A stretch of DNA of 64,000 nucleotides from Pelobates cultripes (taxonomy: Eukaryota > Chordata > Amphibia > Anura > Pelobatidae). The stretch spans positions 263,654,413-263,718,412 of the forward strand of contig OW240915.1 of the NCBI GenBank assembly GCA_933207985.1, written 5' to 3'. The notes below the pieces were generated by a model. The model was given only the letters and a program-made list of their open reading frames with translations. It did not search any database and was not told where the DNA came from. The position numbers and the translations under genes are program-made. Every line of letters begins with the position of its first letter. The stretch's first letter is position 1. Shown here one piece after another: positions 1 through 10,629 of this stretch.

Positions 1-54
1 CATATCGTCCTCGCCACAAGAAATGGACTGTAATGGAAAATGATTGCCCTGTTG

Positions 55-440
55 GAATGTCCTTGTCTCTCTCTTTTCCCCCCTTGGCTCTCCCTTTCCC
101 CTCTCCCTTTTCCCCTTGGCTCTCCTTTCCCCTTGGCTCTTCCTTTCCCCCTGCCTCTCTCTCTCTTTGCCCCTGCCCCCTCTCTCTCTCCCTTTGCCCC
201 TGCCCTCTCTCTCTCCTTTGCCCCCTGCCCTCTCTCTCCTCCCCTGCCTCTCTCTCTCCCCTTTGCCCCTGCCCTCTCTCTCCCCTTTGCCCCTGCCCCT
301 CTCTCTGCCCCCTGCCCCGCCCTCTCTCTCCCTTTGCCCCGCCCTCTCTCCCTTTGCCCGCCCCTCTCTCTCTCTCCCTCTGCCCCGCCCCCTCTCTCTC
401 TCCCTTTGCCCCTGTCCCCGACTGTCTCCCTCCCCTCCCC
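55..440. repeat. Pyrimidine-rich tandem repeat
   Basis: C/T-only tract built from imperfect units of roughly 22-30 bases (CCTTTGCCCCTGCCCTCTCTCTC-like, varying in length). It lies in the intron before the last SDCBP exon. The open frames it produces in all three + frames are low-complexity Pro/Leu/Ser strings and are not genes. Confidence 0.9.
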
Positions 441-994
441 TAATTGTGTTAAATAATACTTTCAGTTATGTAGAACTCCTATGCTTTCATGTATTTTTTT
501 ATTTTTATTTATTTTTTTAACCAGGCATATACATTTAACTTGCCGCCTTCTTACCATATACATTTTATACTTGCCTTATGTTTTTGTTTTTCGTGGCTAC
601 CCTTTCCAGAACTTCAAAATGTTCATTACAAATGCATAAAAGTTAGTTAAAATGGGCAAATATCCTGCTTTTTATGGTAGTGTGGTTCTGCTCCGATATA
701 GATCTAGATATATACTCTCTATATTTATTTTGAGAGAGCAAGAGTAATCTCCTAAACTGCTCCTCCTAAAATCAGATGCTGTACATTTTTAAATAACTTC
801 TACCAATAAAGTAAATGACAATTTTATACACTATTTTTGTTTTTCCTTGAATATATGTGCTAGCTATTCATCTCATGTTTTTCTTTTTCCATTTTTATTG
901 TTGTAGCTGTCACATTCACGGTCTGTATAGTATATACCGGTATGTAGCCGGTATTGAAGTTGTCTTAACTGAATATTAATTTCTTCTCCATTAG
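441..994 (+). other. SDCBP: SDCBP last intron, 3' part
   Basis: AT-rich sequence without an ORF or a recognised repeat. It ends in a pyrimidine tract and TTAG acceptor directly before the last SDCBP coding exon. No earlier SDCBP exon was found to its left in the window. Confidence 0.6.
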
Positions 995-1049
995 AATGGC
1001 TTCAAGTGTTATTAAGAACTTGATGGACCACAGTGTTCCTGAGGTTTAA
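995..1049 (+). CDS. SDCBP: SDCBP (syntenin-1) last coding exon
   Basis: The exon follows the acceptor ttctccattag. Its first base completes a codon begun upstream, then it reads MASSVIKNLMDHSVPEV and a TAA stop at 1047-1049. This is the syntenin-1 C-terminus, the tail after PDZ2, which in mammals ends in a very similar MKSLMDHTIPEV. Syntenin-1 is a tandem-PDZ scaffold binding syndecans and phosphoinositides, with roles in endosomal trafficking and exosome formation. Only this exon lies in the window; the PDZ exons would be further left. The identification rests on 17 residues, but the neighbouring NSMAF on the opposite strand supports it, because the two genes are tail-to-tail neighbours in human. 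Confidence 0.85.
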
Positions 1050-2220
1050 AGGATATCGTCACATTTTGCCTGAAAGCAGAATCTCTACTGAGCTTGGACA
1101 TATTTTATTCAGCAGCCATCTAGGATATCTTACAAGACCAAGATTTCTTTTTTCCTTTTTATACTGCATGTTAACAGTTGCATTATATAAAACTTCAGGG
1201 CCTATTCCAAGTCAGCTCTAAATATATGTATGTGCTACTATTACTCTTTTTTTCTATAGGTAGACTACCGCATTTCGATCATATGTTTAATAGCTGTTAT
1301 TTCTAGTCTTGCAAGCGCTGAATGAGTGTTTGTTTCACAAACATGAAAATCTCCTGAAAACTGATTTAGTTATCAGCCGTTTTACTTGTACCAGTATCTG
1401 TTTACTCCTGTAATAAGATTATAAATGCACTATTGCTTTAGATGGTTGATTATTAATTTTACAGTTAGAGAAGTGTGCCTGAAAATGCTGTAATTTTCTA
1501 TTACCTGTACAAGATAGCTATTTTCATATGTATTGCTCCTGTAAAAATGCATGTTAGGAATAACTCATAGAATGTGCTAATTGCTGCAATTTAAGTTCTT
1601 CAGCACAATGATGGCTAATGTTGGGCTTTCCATGATGCTCTACAAGCACGGTTAGCCATCACTGTCCTAGCAGAACGTAGGTATGAAGAAGATTCTGGCA
1701 AACTCTGAATGTCAACAATATGTCGTACACAAGGTCATGTGTTGACAACAACCATTAGTTGTAGACCAAGTTTCTCCAGTGATGTGCATGGTCTCTTCCA
1801 GATCGAAGCACAATTATTTACAGCTTCTCCATGATTTAAGTCTGTTAATATTACTACCTTGAATAATGTCTGTTTAATTTTTTTTCATCTATCCATTAGT
1901 TATTTTTTTGTATATGAATGCTGTTACGTTGCTGCACATAGCCAGATATAAGAATTATTGCAAATTCCTCCAATTTATTTTGCATAACAGATTTGAGACT
2001 TTTGACTCCAAAAAGCTGTGGGGTATTTTTTTGCCTCTTAGATAAAGTACATTTTCAAAATAATACTATTAAAGGAAAAATGTCTGCCTTACTGTTATAC
2101 ATTCAATGGTTTGGTTTATGTATAAAACATATGTGCTACCACACTTTTCTTATGTATCACTGAAATCTTTTAAGGCATACACCCTATGTATCAAAATAAA
2201 ATTATATTCAGATACAGGGT
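1050..2220 (+). other. SDCBP: SDCBP 3' UTR (extent inferred)
   Basis: AT-rich sequence after the SDCBP stop codon with no ORF of note. A canonical AATAAA at 2195-2200 is the best poly(A) signal candidate, and ATTAAA occurs near 2068. The true end is not determinable from sequence alone. A small inverted-repeat MITE remnant sits at about 1606-1665. Confidence 0.45.
1606..1665. repeat. Short MITE remnant
   Basis: About 60 bases with inverted ends: ACAATGATGGCTAA on the left, and TTAGCCATCACTGT on the right, which is its near-complement. It lies within the presumed SDCBP 3' UTR. Family not identified. Confidence 0.4.
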
Positions 2221-2544
2221 ATGTCTGCTTACATGTGCCTATTTACACAAGTATACAAACAAAGGGGAAACTTTACAATTTGACCCTAATACGTTATGAT
2301 CTTGTAAAACATTGCAAATTCCTAGCCTGCATAAAGCTATCAGCACAGATGCATAAGATGATCAATATCTAATATTCTGGCATCCTTAAATATTCCTAAT
2401 TTTTAAAAAAAATCTCATTGACAGGATATCAAATTACAAACACTGTTAGCCTTTTCTGAAGATTTGTCTAGAGCAATGTTTCCGAATTGGTGTTCCGTGA
2501 GAAGAAAATTGGGGTTTGCGGCAATTTGCTGATCAGGTAGCCCA
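2221..2544. other. Intergenic, nothing recognised
   Basis: AT-rich sequence between the SDCBP 3' UTR and the first LTR-related block. I searched it on the - strand for NSMAF WD40 exons and saw none. Confidence 0.4.
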
Positions 2545-2950
2545 AGCATCATTATCATTGAACAGGGGCCGGTCAGCAGCCATTAGCAGCTTTCCCTGGG
2601 TGCCCCTGGTTTAGCACTTTTCCTTCATTCAAATGAAACCGAACACCAGCTCCCTGGAGGCTGTTCATATGAAGAAACTCACAAATTGTCCTCAGCAGTA
2701 CTTAGCCGCGATCGTTATGGAACTAAATTCGGCATGAGGACTTTGTAGGCCCCCGGTCACCTCAGCGTTACTTAGTCGCAAATGTTATGGAACTGTTTTC
2801 AGCATGAGGTGACCTGTGTGGTTCCCAGACAACTTGGCATGGGGTTTTGATCGACTTTGCAACCTGCCAGGAGAGCGCTTTTTGTAGGAAAGGTGCCGGA
2901 GACCATGGGGCACGAATGCTACCTAAGAGCCAGGTGGGATAGCCTAAGAA
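2545..2950 (+). mobile_element. LTR fragment (same family as 12150-13095)
   Basis: This block is colinear with 12160-12545: both share stretches such as CACCAGCTCCCTGG, GAAGAAACTCACAAATTGTC, ACTTAGCCGCGATCGTTATG and CCAGGAGAGCG, in the same order and strand. It lacks the promoter-containing 3' part of the longer copy, so it is a truncated LTR. No coding sequence accompanies it. Confidence 0.6.
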
Positions 2951-3051
2951 TCGGTATCATAAGGCACCAGTGACAGGGAACGGTGCAAAACAAAGGAGTT
3001 GCCTAGACTCCCAATAATAAATGGGGGTCTTGCTCGGGGCCAATTTATACA

Positions 3052-3221
3052 ATACACAAGATCCAGTGCACTCACCTATCCACTAAACAGCAACGTCAAT
3101 GTTGAAAGATTTTATTCGGGTTTTTTTGTTTTTAAATACTTAATCTAGGCAAAACTAATAAAATCTGTCAACATTGAAGTTGCTAGTGGATAGGTGAGTG
3201 CACTGGATCTTGTGTATATAT
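3052..3221. repeat. Foldback MITE
   Basis: Two arms of about 62 bases (about 3052-3118 and 3158-3221) are near-perfect reverse complements, for example ACACAAGATCCAGTGCACTC against GAGTGCACTGGATCTTGTGT. The spacer contains an AATCTAGGCAAAA motif. A partial single-arm copy recurs at about 7540-7600. Confidence 0.75.
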
Positions 3222-3234
3222 ATAAAAAAAAAAC

Positions 3235-3960
3235 AAAACGCTAACTTTGGCCAATGTTTGTGACTAAGTTGCTACCTCAAAAGACTGGATATACCCCATT
3301 TGAAATACCCTGGGTTATCTACATTTGAAAATGGTATGCCATTTTCACATTCCTGGGCAACCATATGGTCTCAAAAGGCAACACAGACCCTGCAAACCAA
3401 GCTGGCAAACTGAAATGGGCAAGCTCTATATTGATCCTGTAACTTTCCAAAACACCATAAAACCTGTACATGGGTATTTTTATACTTGGGAGACCTCACT
3501 GAACACAAATACGAGTGTTAAAAACTGTAAAACTTATCACGACCATGAAATCACTAGTAAAAGTGCAGTTTTTTGTGTAAATTTAAAAAAAAAATATATG
3601 AACGCTAACTTTGGCAAGCGTTTGTGGCTACTACATAAGATTGGACATACCTCATTTTGAATACTGTGGGTTGTGTACTTTTACAAATGGTGTGCCATGA
3701 TGGGGTTAATTTCATTCCAGGGCTGCCATACGGTCTCAAAGGCAACATAGGCCCAGCAAACCAATCTGGCAAATTTCAATGTGCAAACATGGAAAAGCCC
3801 TATATTTGACCCTTGTAAGTTTGCAAAAATCCATAAAACCTGTCCATTGGGGGCACTGTTGTACTCGGGAGATGTTGCTGAAGACATATTGGGGTGTGTT
3901 TTTTTTTGTCAGTAAGACATAACAGGAACTGAGAAGCAATGCTTAAAGTACAATGTGAGT
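3235..3960 (+). repeat. Two tandem ~355-bp repeat units of a DNA-element family
   Basis: Unit 1 (about 3240-3595) and unit 2 (about 3600-3960) repeat the same landmarks in order: CTAACTTTGGC, GACTGGATATACC or GATTGGACATACC, CATTCCTGGGC or CATTCCAGGGC, GGTCTCAAA, AAAACCTGT and CTTGGGAGA or CTCGGGAGA. The same unit occurs inside the TTAA-flanked element at 42719-44841. Open frames here are shadows without domain signal. Confidence 0.7.
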
Positions 3961-4067
3961 GGAAAAAAAAAAAAAAATCACTACCCAAGCTGAGCAACCG
4001 ACCAGACGTGTTTTGTGAAGAGCTCCGGCTCCACAGACTGCATAATAGCCTAAAAGCCACCTAAAAA

Positions 4068-5260
4068 GTGAAAATAAAAGCAATACACATTACAGCTTGG
4101 ACCCCGCGAAGAAAGATGGGGCGCAAGCACAGAAAACTAGCCCAACTGGAGAGTTCTTATCTGCCAGATAGATATCCTCAGATCCTTCGACAGACCACAG
4201 GCCTCGGCCCTGCCCAAGATAGCCCCAGGCAGAACACAAGGCTCGAGTACATCAGATGGCTTCGATGGGGAGGAAGGATCTGTGGCCTCGCAGGCACCCA
4301 GCAGTGTTCACTGGAGGACAGACTCTAATGCTGATATATCCCCATCCACTAAAGGAGACATTACTTAGGAGAAACTGCTTATAGATCTTTGTACTGTCCG
4401 GAAGGCAGACCAAGCAGGGGTGCAGGCGGAAATAAGCAGCATGACCCACCGCGTGGACGAAGTGGAATCCCGAGAGGGACTGCTGGCTGACACCCAAAGG
4501 CAAACAGATGCCATCGCCCATCAGGTCCAGCGACTTACCCGAACAGTCACAGCACTTGAGGCTCGGCACCACCATAGAAACATAAGGCTTCGAGGTGTGC
4601 CAGAAACCGTGAGTCCGGAGACCCTGCTGAACTTCGCTCATAAAGTAGCCGGAGTGCGGGGTGACAGTGGAACGACGCCAATATTATCGGCATTCAGAAT
4701 TCGAAAGGCCCCTAATGCCCCTGCTGATGCACCTCGGGACATTATAGTAGTAACTCGGGCCATTTCTGTCAAGACTTCCCTCCTGACACGCTCCAGAAAT
4801 CATCCCACTGTCACTGTGCAGAATTACCAGATTAAGGTCTTTGATGACCTACCGTTTACAGAGCTGCTAGAGCGGCGAAGATGCATGCCGATCACCAAGA
4901 TCCTAAGGGAGCATGGCATAAGGTACCGGTGGGGGGTGTCAGGGACTTTGGTGATGCCCCACGAAGACTCAGTGATGGTGCTGTCAGCGGGGGAGGGCCC
5001 AGAGAAACTTTTCCGAGCATTGAAGCTGCCTTCTACGACGTTGCTCCCATTGAGAACTGCATATCTGACTATCCCAGCCCCCGGTATACGGGACGTAGCC
5101 CAGTACAAAACCCAGGACACCCTACATAGAGTAAACCATGTTAACTTAATTAGGGTCTCTACATACCAAAAACCCACCTTCCGACCACTGGTTTCAGGAC
5201 TATTTTTGTTTTGTATTTCTGTTAGTTTAGAAAGGGGAGGGGGAGACCCCATATAAAAGT
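4068..5260 (+). pseudogene. Degenerate LINE ORF1 (L1/Tx1-like)
   Basis: A likely start ATG at about 4116 (MGRKHRKLAQLESSYLPD) is followed by frame breaks. From 4420 a 278-codon frame runs with an L1 ORF1p-like pattern: a heptad-like N-terminal coiled coil (residues 1-45), then NIRLRGVPE (the RRM-start motif of L1 ORF1 proteins), RDIIVVTRAI, and a C-terminal segment FDDLPFTELLERRR followed by YRWGVSG. ORF1p is the RNA-binding chaperone of L1-clade elements. No adjacent ORF2 was recognised, so this is a 5'-end relic. The upstream non-coding part starts near 3965 after a poly-A run. Confidence 0.65.
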
Positions 5261-5503
5261 CCCCAACTAGCCGAGAACATCCCAGGCTGCCAAAGGGTCT
5301 ATCTAAATCGCATGTTATAACTGGTTGAACACACGCTCATTCGTGCTAACCATTGTTTTTATTGTTTTTCACTTTTATCGGACTATAATGTTCTCTGTGA
5401 TGGCTCAACAGGGCGGGAAGCATATGAGGGCAGGAGAGCAGGCATAGTAAATTATATGATACTTTAAAAAGACCATTTAATAGTGAGAAAAACGTTATAT
5501 AAT

Positions 5504-5739
5504 TAGTGATGTCGCGAACCGTTCGCAAACTTGCCAATCTCCGGCAGACCCTCCCTCCCAGACCCTCCTACTTCCTGGACAGCATCCATGTTGAAGGCAG
5601 CTTCAACGTGGATGCTGTCCAGGAGGTGGGAGGGTCTGGGAGGGAGGGTCTGCCGGAGATTGGCAGGGATGTGCCAGCTGACCGGAGTTCGCCACGAACC
5701 CGTTCGCAGCAAGTTCGCAAACGGTTTGCGACATCACTA
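5504..5739. mobile_element. Palindromic MITE
   Basis: The termini TAGTGATGTCGCGAACC and GGTTTGCGACATCACTA are inverted repeats. Internally, about 5528-5595 and 5606-5664 form a second long hairpin whose stem includes CCAATCTCCGGCAGACC and GGTCTGCCGGAGATTGG. The terminal TA is compatible with a TA-targeting (Tc1/mariner-like) origin, but no transposase or further copy is present to confirm that. Confidence 0.75.
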
Positions 5740-5826
5740 TATATAATGTGTGGGTACAGTAAATGAGTAAGAGAAAAATTACAGCTAAACACAAACACCG
5801 CAGAAATGTAAAAAGAGCACTGGTTC

Positions 5827-6235
5827 TTAAAGGACCACTCTAGGCACCCAGACCACTTCAGCTTTATGAAGTGGTCTGGGTGCCAGGTCCAGCTAGGGTT
5901 AACCCACATAGCAGAGAAACTGCTATGTTTATGAATGGGTTAAGCCTTCCCCCTAAATCTCTAGTGGCTGTCTCATTGACAGCCACTAGAGGCGCTTGCG
6001 TGCTTCTCACTGTGATTTTCACAGTGAGAGCACGCCAGTGTCCATAGGAAAGCATTATGAATGCTTTCCTATGTGACCGGCTGAATGCCGCACGTGCGCA
6101 TTCAGCCCAGGAGGAGGAACGGAGGTGGAGAGCTCCCCGTCCAGCGCTGGAAAAAGGTAAGTTTTACCCCCTTTCCAGAGCCGGGTGGGAGGGGGACCGT
6201 GGGGGCACCCTCAGGGCACTATAGTGGTCCTTTAA
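5827..6235. mobile_element. T2-type MITE (TTAA-flanked)
   Basis: It starts TTAAAGGACCACTCTAGGC and ends ATAGTGGTCCTTTAA, so the ends are inverted and TTAA lies on both sides. An inner palindrome, ACCACTTCAGC / GAAGTGGTCTGGGTGCC, follows the left end. The TTAAAGG-type terminus matches the T2/Kolobok MITEs known from Xenopus. Confidence 0.8.
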
Positions 6236-6960
6236 CGGTAAGAAAATTGAAAAACGGTCTGTTCACCATGGTGTTAAAAGGTTTAATATCTTGCTATATA
6301 AATTGGTCATTAATTACATACAGGAGGCTACTGCAGGGTCTAACAAGCTATTAACAGCAACAGTGATTAACTCCTCAATGGCAGGGGATTGAGCAGTGAG
6401 ACAGTAGGAGCATGAGCTAGACACCAAAACTGCCCAAAAGTTGTTTTGGTGACTAAAGTGTCCCTTATATCCAGGGATAGTCAACCTGGTCCCTACCGCC
6501 CACTAGTGGGCAGTTTGGGATTTCAGGTGAGCGGTGGTGGGTTCTGCATAAAATGTCCAGTGGGCCTCGATGGCTGTGGACCAAGGCTGGTAGGGGAGAT
6601 CCTTTCATCTCCCCTGCCGGCCCATGCAGAGCCAGCCTTGCTGTGAGCCTTCTTGGGCTGGTGATGAGATCAGATCTCCCTCACCAGCCCGCTGGCACTA
6701 AGTTCCAGTAGAGTGAGGGAAGGACCTGGGAGGCTTTGTGTTCCTCCCGCTAGCAGGCTGGTTGAAGCATTGCCGCGCGTTACCTTAGGAGAGGTTAGGA
6801 GAGTCAGCCTGCAGCCAGAGGAGCTGCAGGCTAAAGTGAACACGCCACCACAGGATCACCAGGGCTTGCAGCATTATGTCCACCCTCCCTGGTAAAAGGT
6901 AAGAAGAAGGGAAGTAGAGACATTAAGACAGATTTTCACATCTTACCCTCCTACACACAG
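6236..6960. other. Repeat-like intergenic DNA, family unclear
   Basis: GC-richer stretch with wording such as CCCTGCCGGCCCATGCAGAG and GATCTCCCTCACCAGCCCG. Similar wording occurs in the left part of the hAT-like insertion at 60072-62500 (GATCTCCCTCACCGGCCCA), so it is probably an internal fragment of the same family. No coding feature is supported. Confidence 0.4.
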
Positions 6961-6975
6961 AACAGATCCTATGCA

Positions 6976-6978
<3 letters not shown>

Positions 6979-7020
<42 letters not shown>

Positions 7021-7033
7021 GCGCATGCACGCA
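6979..7033. repeat. TA/CA microsatellite
   Basis: A run of about 16 TA dinucleotides followed by CA and GCAC steps. Confidence 0.9.
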
Positions 7034-7103
7034 CCCCCCCAGGGGAACTAGCAAGTGTGTGTCAGGGACGACCTTGCAGGGGGTGACCCTCACAGACGTG
7101 TAA

Positions 7104-7197
7104 TTCAAGATAGAAGCGACCCCAAGAGATAGACCAAGCCCCTCCTAACCTAAGGCCCCCGGGGATTGGTCTATCTCTTGGGGTCACTTCTATCTCG
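7104..7197. repeat. Short inverted repeat
   Basis: AGATAGAAGCGACCCCAAGA and TCTTGGGGTCACTTCTATCT form arms of about 33 bases around a C-rich spacer. It looks like a foldback MITE fragment. Confidence 0.6.
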
Positions 7198-8325
7198 AGT
7201 ATCACCTGTACATCATTGGTGGTGTCTAGTTTTTTTTTTTTAAACCCTTAATCTAGGCAAAAATAATAGGGGTTTAGTTACATTATATGATCATACATTG
7301 CATAAGCCTGCCACAACGTCAATGTACCCCATCTTTGGCAGGTCCTACTCTAACAGCCTAATGTCTGCTCTTATAAGATTAACCCACTTGCTTGGAAAAA
7401 AAAAAAAAAAAAAAATCAACTGGGGCTCTCTGCAGTAGAAGGCTAAATAGGGCCCTGGGATGAGGCACCTGTGACAGGGAGGGGTGCAAAACCAAGGAGT
7501 TAAATAGACTCCCACACCTACATTGTGTGTTTAAAAAAAAACTAATAAAATCTGTTAACATTGAAGTTGCTTTTTTAGTGGATAGGTGAGTGTGCTGGAC
7601 AGGGCCGCCATCAGGGGGTGACAACCATGATGGTTGTCACGGTGTGGTAGAAGCTACAGGATGTTTAAGTAAAGTTCAGTACTCACATGCAGGGCCAGAT
7701 TAGGAGCCCAGTGGACCTGGTGCTGACAATTATGACGGGCCTAATTACAAAATCATATCGATCAAAAACAGTAAAACACTCCCAAGCGTCATGTATCTGA
7801 TGGAGATGGTGCTGGAGAGAAAGAAAACAGCAGCTATAAGAAAACACATACCCTAGGCTAGTCTCTCACTAATTTATGTTTTCATCTTTCAAGTAAATCC
7901 ATAACCCCTAACAGCAGTGTCCAGTCAAGCAGGAAGTCAATGGGCACGGTAAAAGGGTGTGCCACTGACACAAATCACTTAACCTGCCAAAAGGGGCGAA
8001 CATGCCCAAAATGAGGATATGTCTGCCCAAAGAATTAGAAGGCCAGCTTGGTATGAATGCATGTCATTCATCATGCAGCTGGCCAACTAAGGGCATACTA
8101 TGCAGACAGCACCCTGAGCTTGGCATAAATGCATCTAATGATGCGCTCGCTCAACGCTTTCTAAGGACTGTCCCCTAGCACTTGCTGGTCCACTTGTCTC
8201 CTTACCTTCTTACTAGCAGGCAGAAGCTCCTGGTATATAGTCTGGAACAGAGAAAAGCTGTATGTAGTGAGTGTAGAAGAAAGGGAACATGCCACATTGT
8301 TAGAGAGACCAAAGTCAGCATTACC

Positions 8326-8925
8326 TTAAAGGATCACTATAGGGTCAGGAACACCAACATGAATTCATGACCCCATAGTGTTAACACCACCATCTAGCCC
8401 CCCTGAGCCACTCATTCCTCCATAAATATAGCAAAATCTTACTGTAGTCAAGCCTGAAGCTGTAACTCTGCATGCTGTTAGACTCAGAAAAACAAGCAGT
8501 CTGCTGAAATCATTAGATGTGGTGGCCTGATCCAATCACAGTGCTTCCCCATAGGATTGGCTGAGACTGACAAAGAGGCAGATCAGGGGCAGAGCCAGCA
8601 TGATTCAAACTCAGCCCTGGCCAATCAGCATCTCCTCATAGAGATGAATTGAATCAATGAATCTCTATGAGGAAAGTTCAGTGTCTGCATGCAGAGGGAG
8701 GAGACGCTGAATGTTTGGATGCATTTTAGGCAGCCATGACCCAGGAAGGATCTCTAACAGCTATCTAAGGAGTGGCCAGTGAAGTTATCACTAGGCTGTA
8801 ATGTAAAGACTGCATTTTCTCTGAAAAGACAGTGTTTACAGCAAAAACCCTGACAGTAATGATTCTACTCACCAGAACAAATTCAATAAGCTGTAGTTAT
8901 TCTGGTGACTCTAGTGTCCCTCTAA
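8326..8925. mobile_element. T2-type MITE nested in the hAT-like element
   Basis: It starts TTAAAGGATCACTATAGGG and ends GACTCTAGTGTCCCTCTAA, where the right TTAA has mutated to CTAA. It is the same subfamily as 52173-52755: both share GGTCAGGAACAC, CCATCTAGC, CCTCCATAAATATAGC and GAATGTTTGGATGCATTTTAGG in the same order. Confidence 0.8.
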
Positions 8926-9169
8926 CTATATTCATTGTCAGCCAGCCCACACAAGTTTTGTTCCCATACATCCCTCTTAAGTTTCCATACTTAAGTAAGG
9001 GTATGTGAAAAGTAGTTATGTTTGCCACCTTTCTTGGAAAAACATACCGGCCTTGCTCATTTGCATAATTAAATATGTATGGGTGACATCACATGATGTA
9101 AATCACAAGGAGTGACATAAGAGAAAATGCTGTAAAATCACCAAAAAACTTAGTTTGATTCTGCTGTAT

Positions 9170-9790
9170 AGATGGATTCCTTCCAGTGGCCCCATGTCTC
9201 CCAGTGCCCCCATGTGTCGATTACTCCAGGTCTCAGTGTTCCTATGTATCAGTGCCCCATGTCTCCCAGTGTCCCCTAGTGTCGTGTCCCCAGGTCTCCC
9301 AGTGATCCTATGTATCACAGTGTCTCAATGCCCCATGTATCCCAGGGTTCCCATGTCACTAGGAAGACGAGAAGACCTTGGGACACGGGGAGACCTAGGG
9401 ACACAGAAACACCAGTGACACTGGGAAACTAGGGTACTCTGGCTGGGATGCATGGGGATACTGGGGAAATAGGGGACACTTGAAGACATGGGGACACAGA
9501 CACTAGAGACACTGGCTGGGGGACATGGGAAAATTGAGACATGGGGGCACTGGGAGACAAGGGGACAAGGAGACACCAAGGCCACAGACACTAGGGACAC
9601 TAGCTTGGAGACATGGACATTGAGACACTTGAGGCACTGGGAGACATGGAGGCACTAGAAGACACCAGGGACACTGGCTGGGAGACATGGGGACACTGGG
9701 AGACGTGTCCCCATGTGTCTGTGTCATAATGTCTCCCAATGTCCTTTAGTGTCTCAGTGTCCCCATGTCTCCATGCAGCCTTTCCCCCCA
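9170..9790. repeat. Minisatellite that switches strand
   Basis: Units of about 18-27 bases around CCCATGTCTCCCAGTGTCC. From about 9180 to 9345 they read on the + strand. From about 9355 to 9703 the complementary wording (GGGACACTGGGAGACATGG) is on the + strand. From 9704 to about 9775 the first orientation returns. All open frames here are repeat artefacts. Confidence 0.85.
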
Positions 9791-10289
9791 TTCCTTACTT
9801 CCCTGAGCTGTAGGCTGTCTCTGCAGGGTGGGAGTTGCTGTCTAGACTCTCTGTAGCTGCACCCCTGCAGATCAGTGAGTATAGATAGGCAGGGAGGGAT
9901 ATGCTGGAACTTCCTATCCCTGCCTGTCTCCACATACAGCGTCCCCTACTGGCCAGTGCTGGTATTGCATAGTAATTTCCATTTATACTGAGAAAAATAC
10001 CAGCATTTGTATTGCCAGTATCACTGTACTATTGCCACCAGCCAGGCAGCCTCAAATACTGGCTGTGCCAATAAAATAAAAGCCAGGTGGAATCCCTAAG
10101 AGTAGTGTGTGAAAAAATAAATGTGTTTTATAATAATTTTTTTTTTTTTTTTTATAAATCAATGGGCCTATTCCCTGGGCCTGGAGCTGCAGCTCCATCA
10201 GCCCCTAATGTTAATCTGGCCCTGCTCACATGGTTAAAACAACTGTGCAACTATCTTGGACCAGGGCGCATGTGTGAACAACATTACAT

Positions 10290-10615
10290 TTATTGTGGGG
10301 GGAGGGGAAAATGCTCCATTTGCACAACATTCACTGCACTAACAAACACTCTGCATCCACTACACTGACACACACTCTGCATCCACTATACACACAGCAT
10401 CCACTACACAAACATCCTGTATTTACAGTACACACACTACATCCACCACACATTCAGACACTCTGCATCCACTATACAGAGACACTGCGTCTAATACACA
10501 CACTACATCCACTACAGACACTGCATTCACTAAACACATTGCATCTAGTACACACAAACACTACAGCCACTACACAATCGCACACACATCACTTTACACA
10601 CACTACATCCACACT
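10290..10615. repeat. ACAC/CATCCACTACAC minisatellite
   Basis: Imperfect units based on ACACACTCTGCATCCACTA, about 20-30 bases each. The His/Thr/Leu-rich open frame over it is an artefact. Confidence 0.8.
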
Positions 10616-10629
10616 AAGATATGCAACAG

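Larger units (their letters stand above)
7690..10224. mobile_element. Non-autonomous hAT-like element, 2535 bp
   Basis: The left end CAGGGCCAGATTAGG and the right end TTAATCTGGCCCTG are inverted terminal repeats of about 13 bases. The element is flanked by exact 8-bp target duplications CTCACATG at 7682-7689 and 10225-10232. CAGGG...CCCTG termini with 8-bp duplications are the hAT signature. No transposase reading frame is present. It contains a nested T2-type MITE (8326-8925) and a minisatellite (about 9170-9790). Confidence 0.9.

Noticed and set aside
33..520. Three overlapping open frames of 136-158 codons rich in Pro, Leu and Ser
   Set aside because: They come from a C/T-only tandem repeat that is open in all frames; no domain, and the region is an SDCBP intron.
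4252..5252. Minus-strand open frames opposite the LINE ORF1
   Set aside because: Shadows of the ORF1 frame; the + strand reading has the recognisable NIRLRGVPE pattern.
7599..7645. A further hAT start (CAGGGCCGCCATCAGGGGG) with a small hairpin
   Set aside because: No matching right end or target duplication was found; kept only as a possible fragment.
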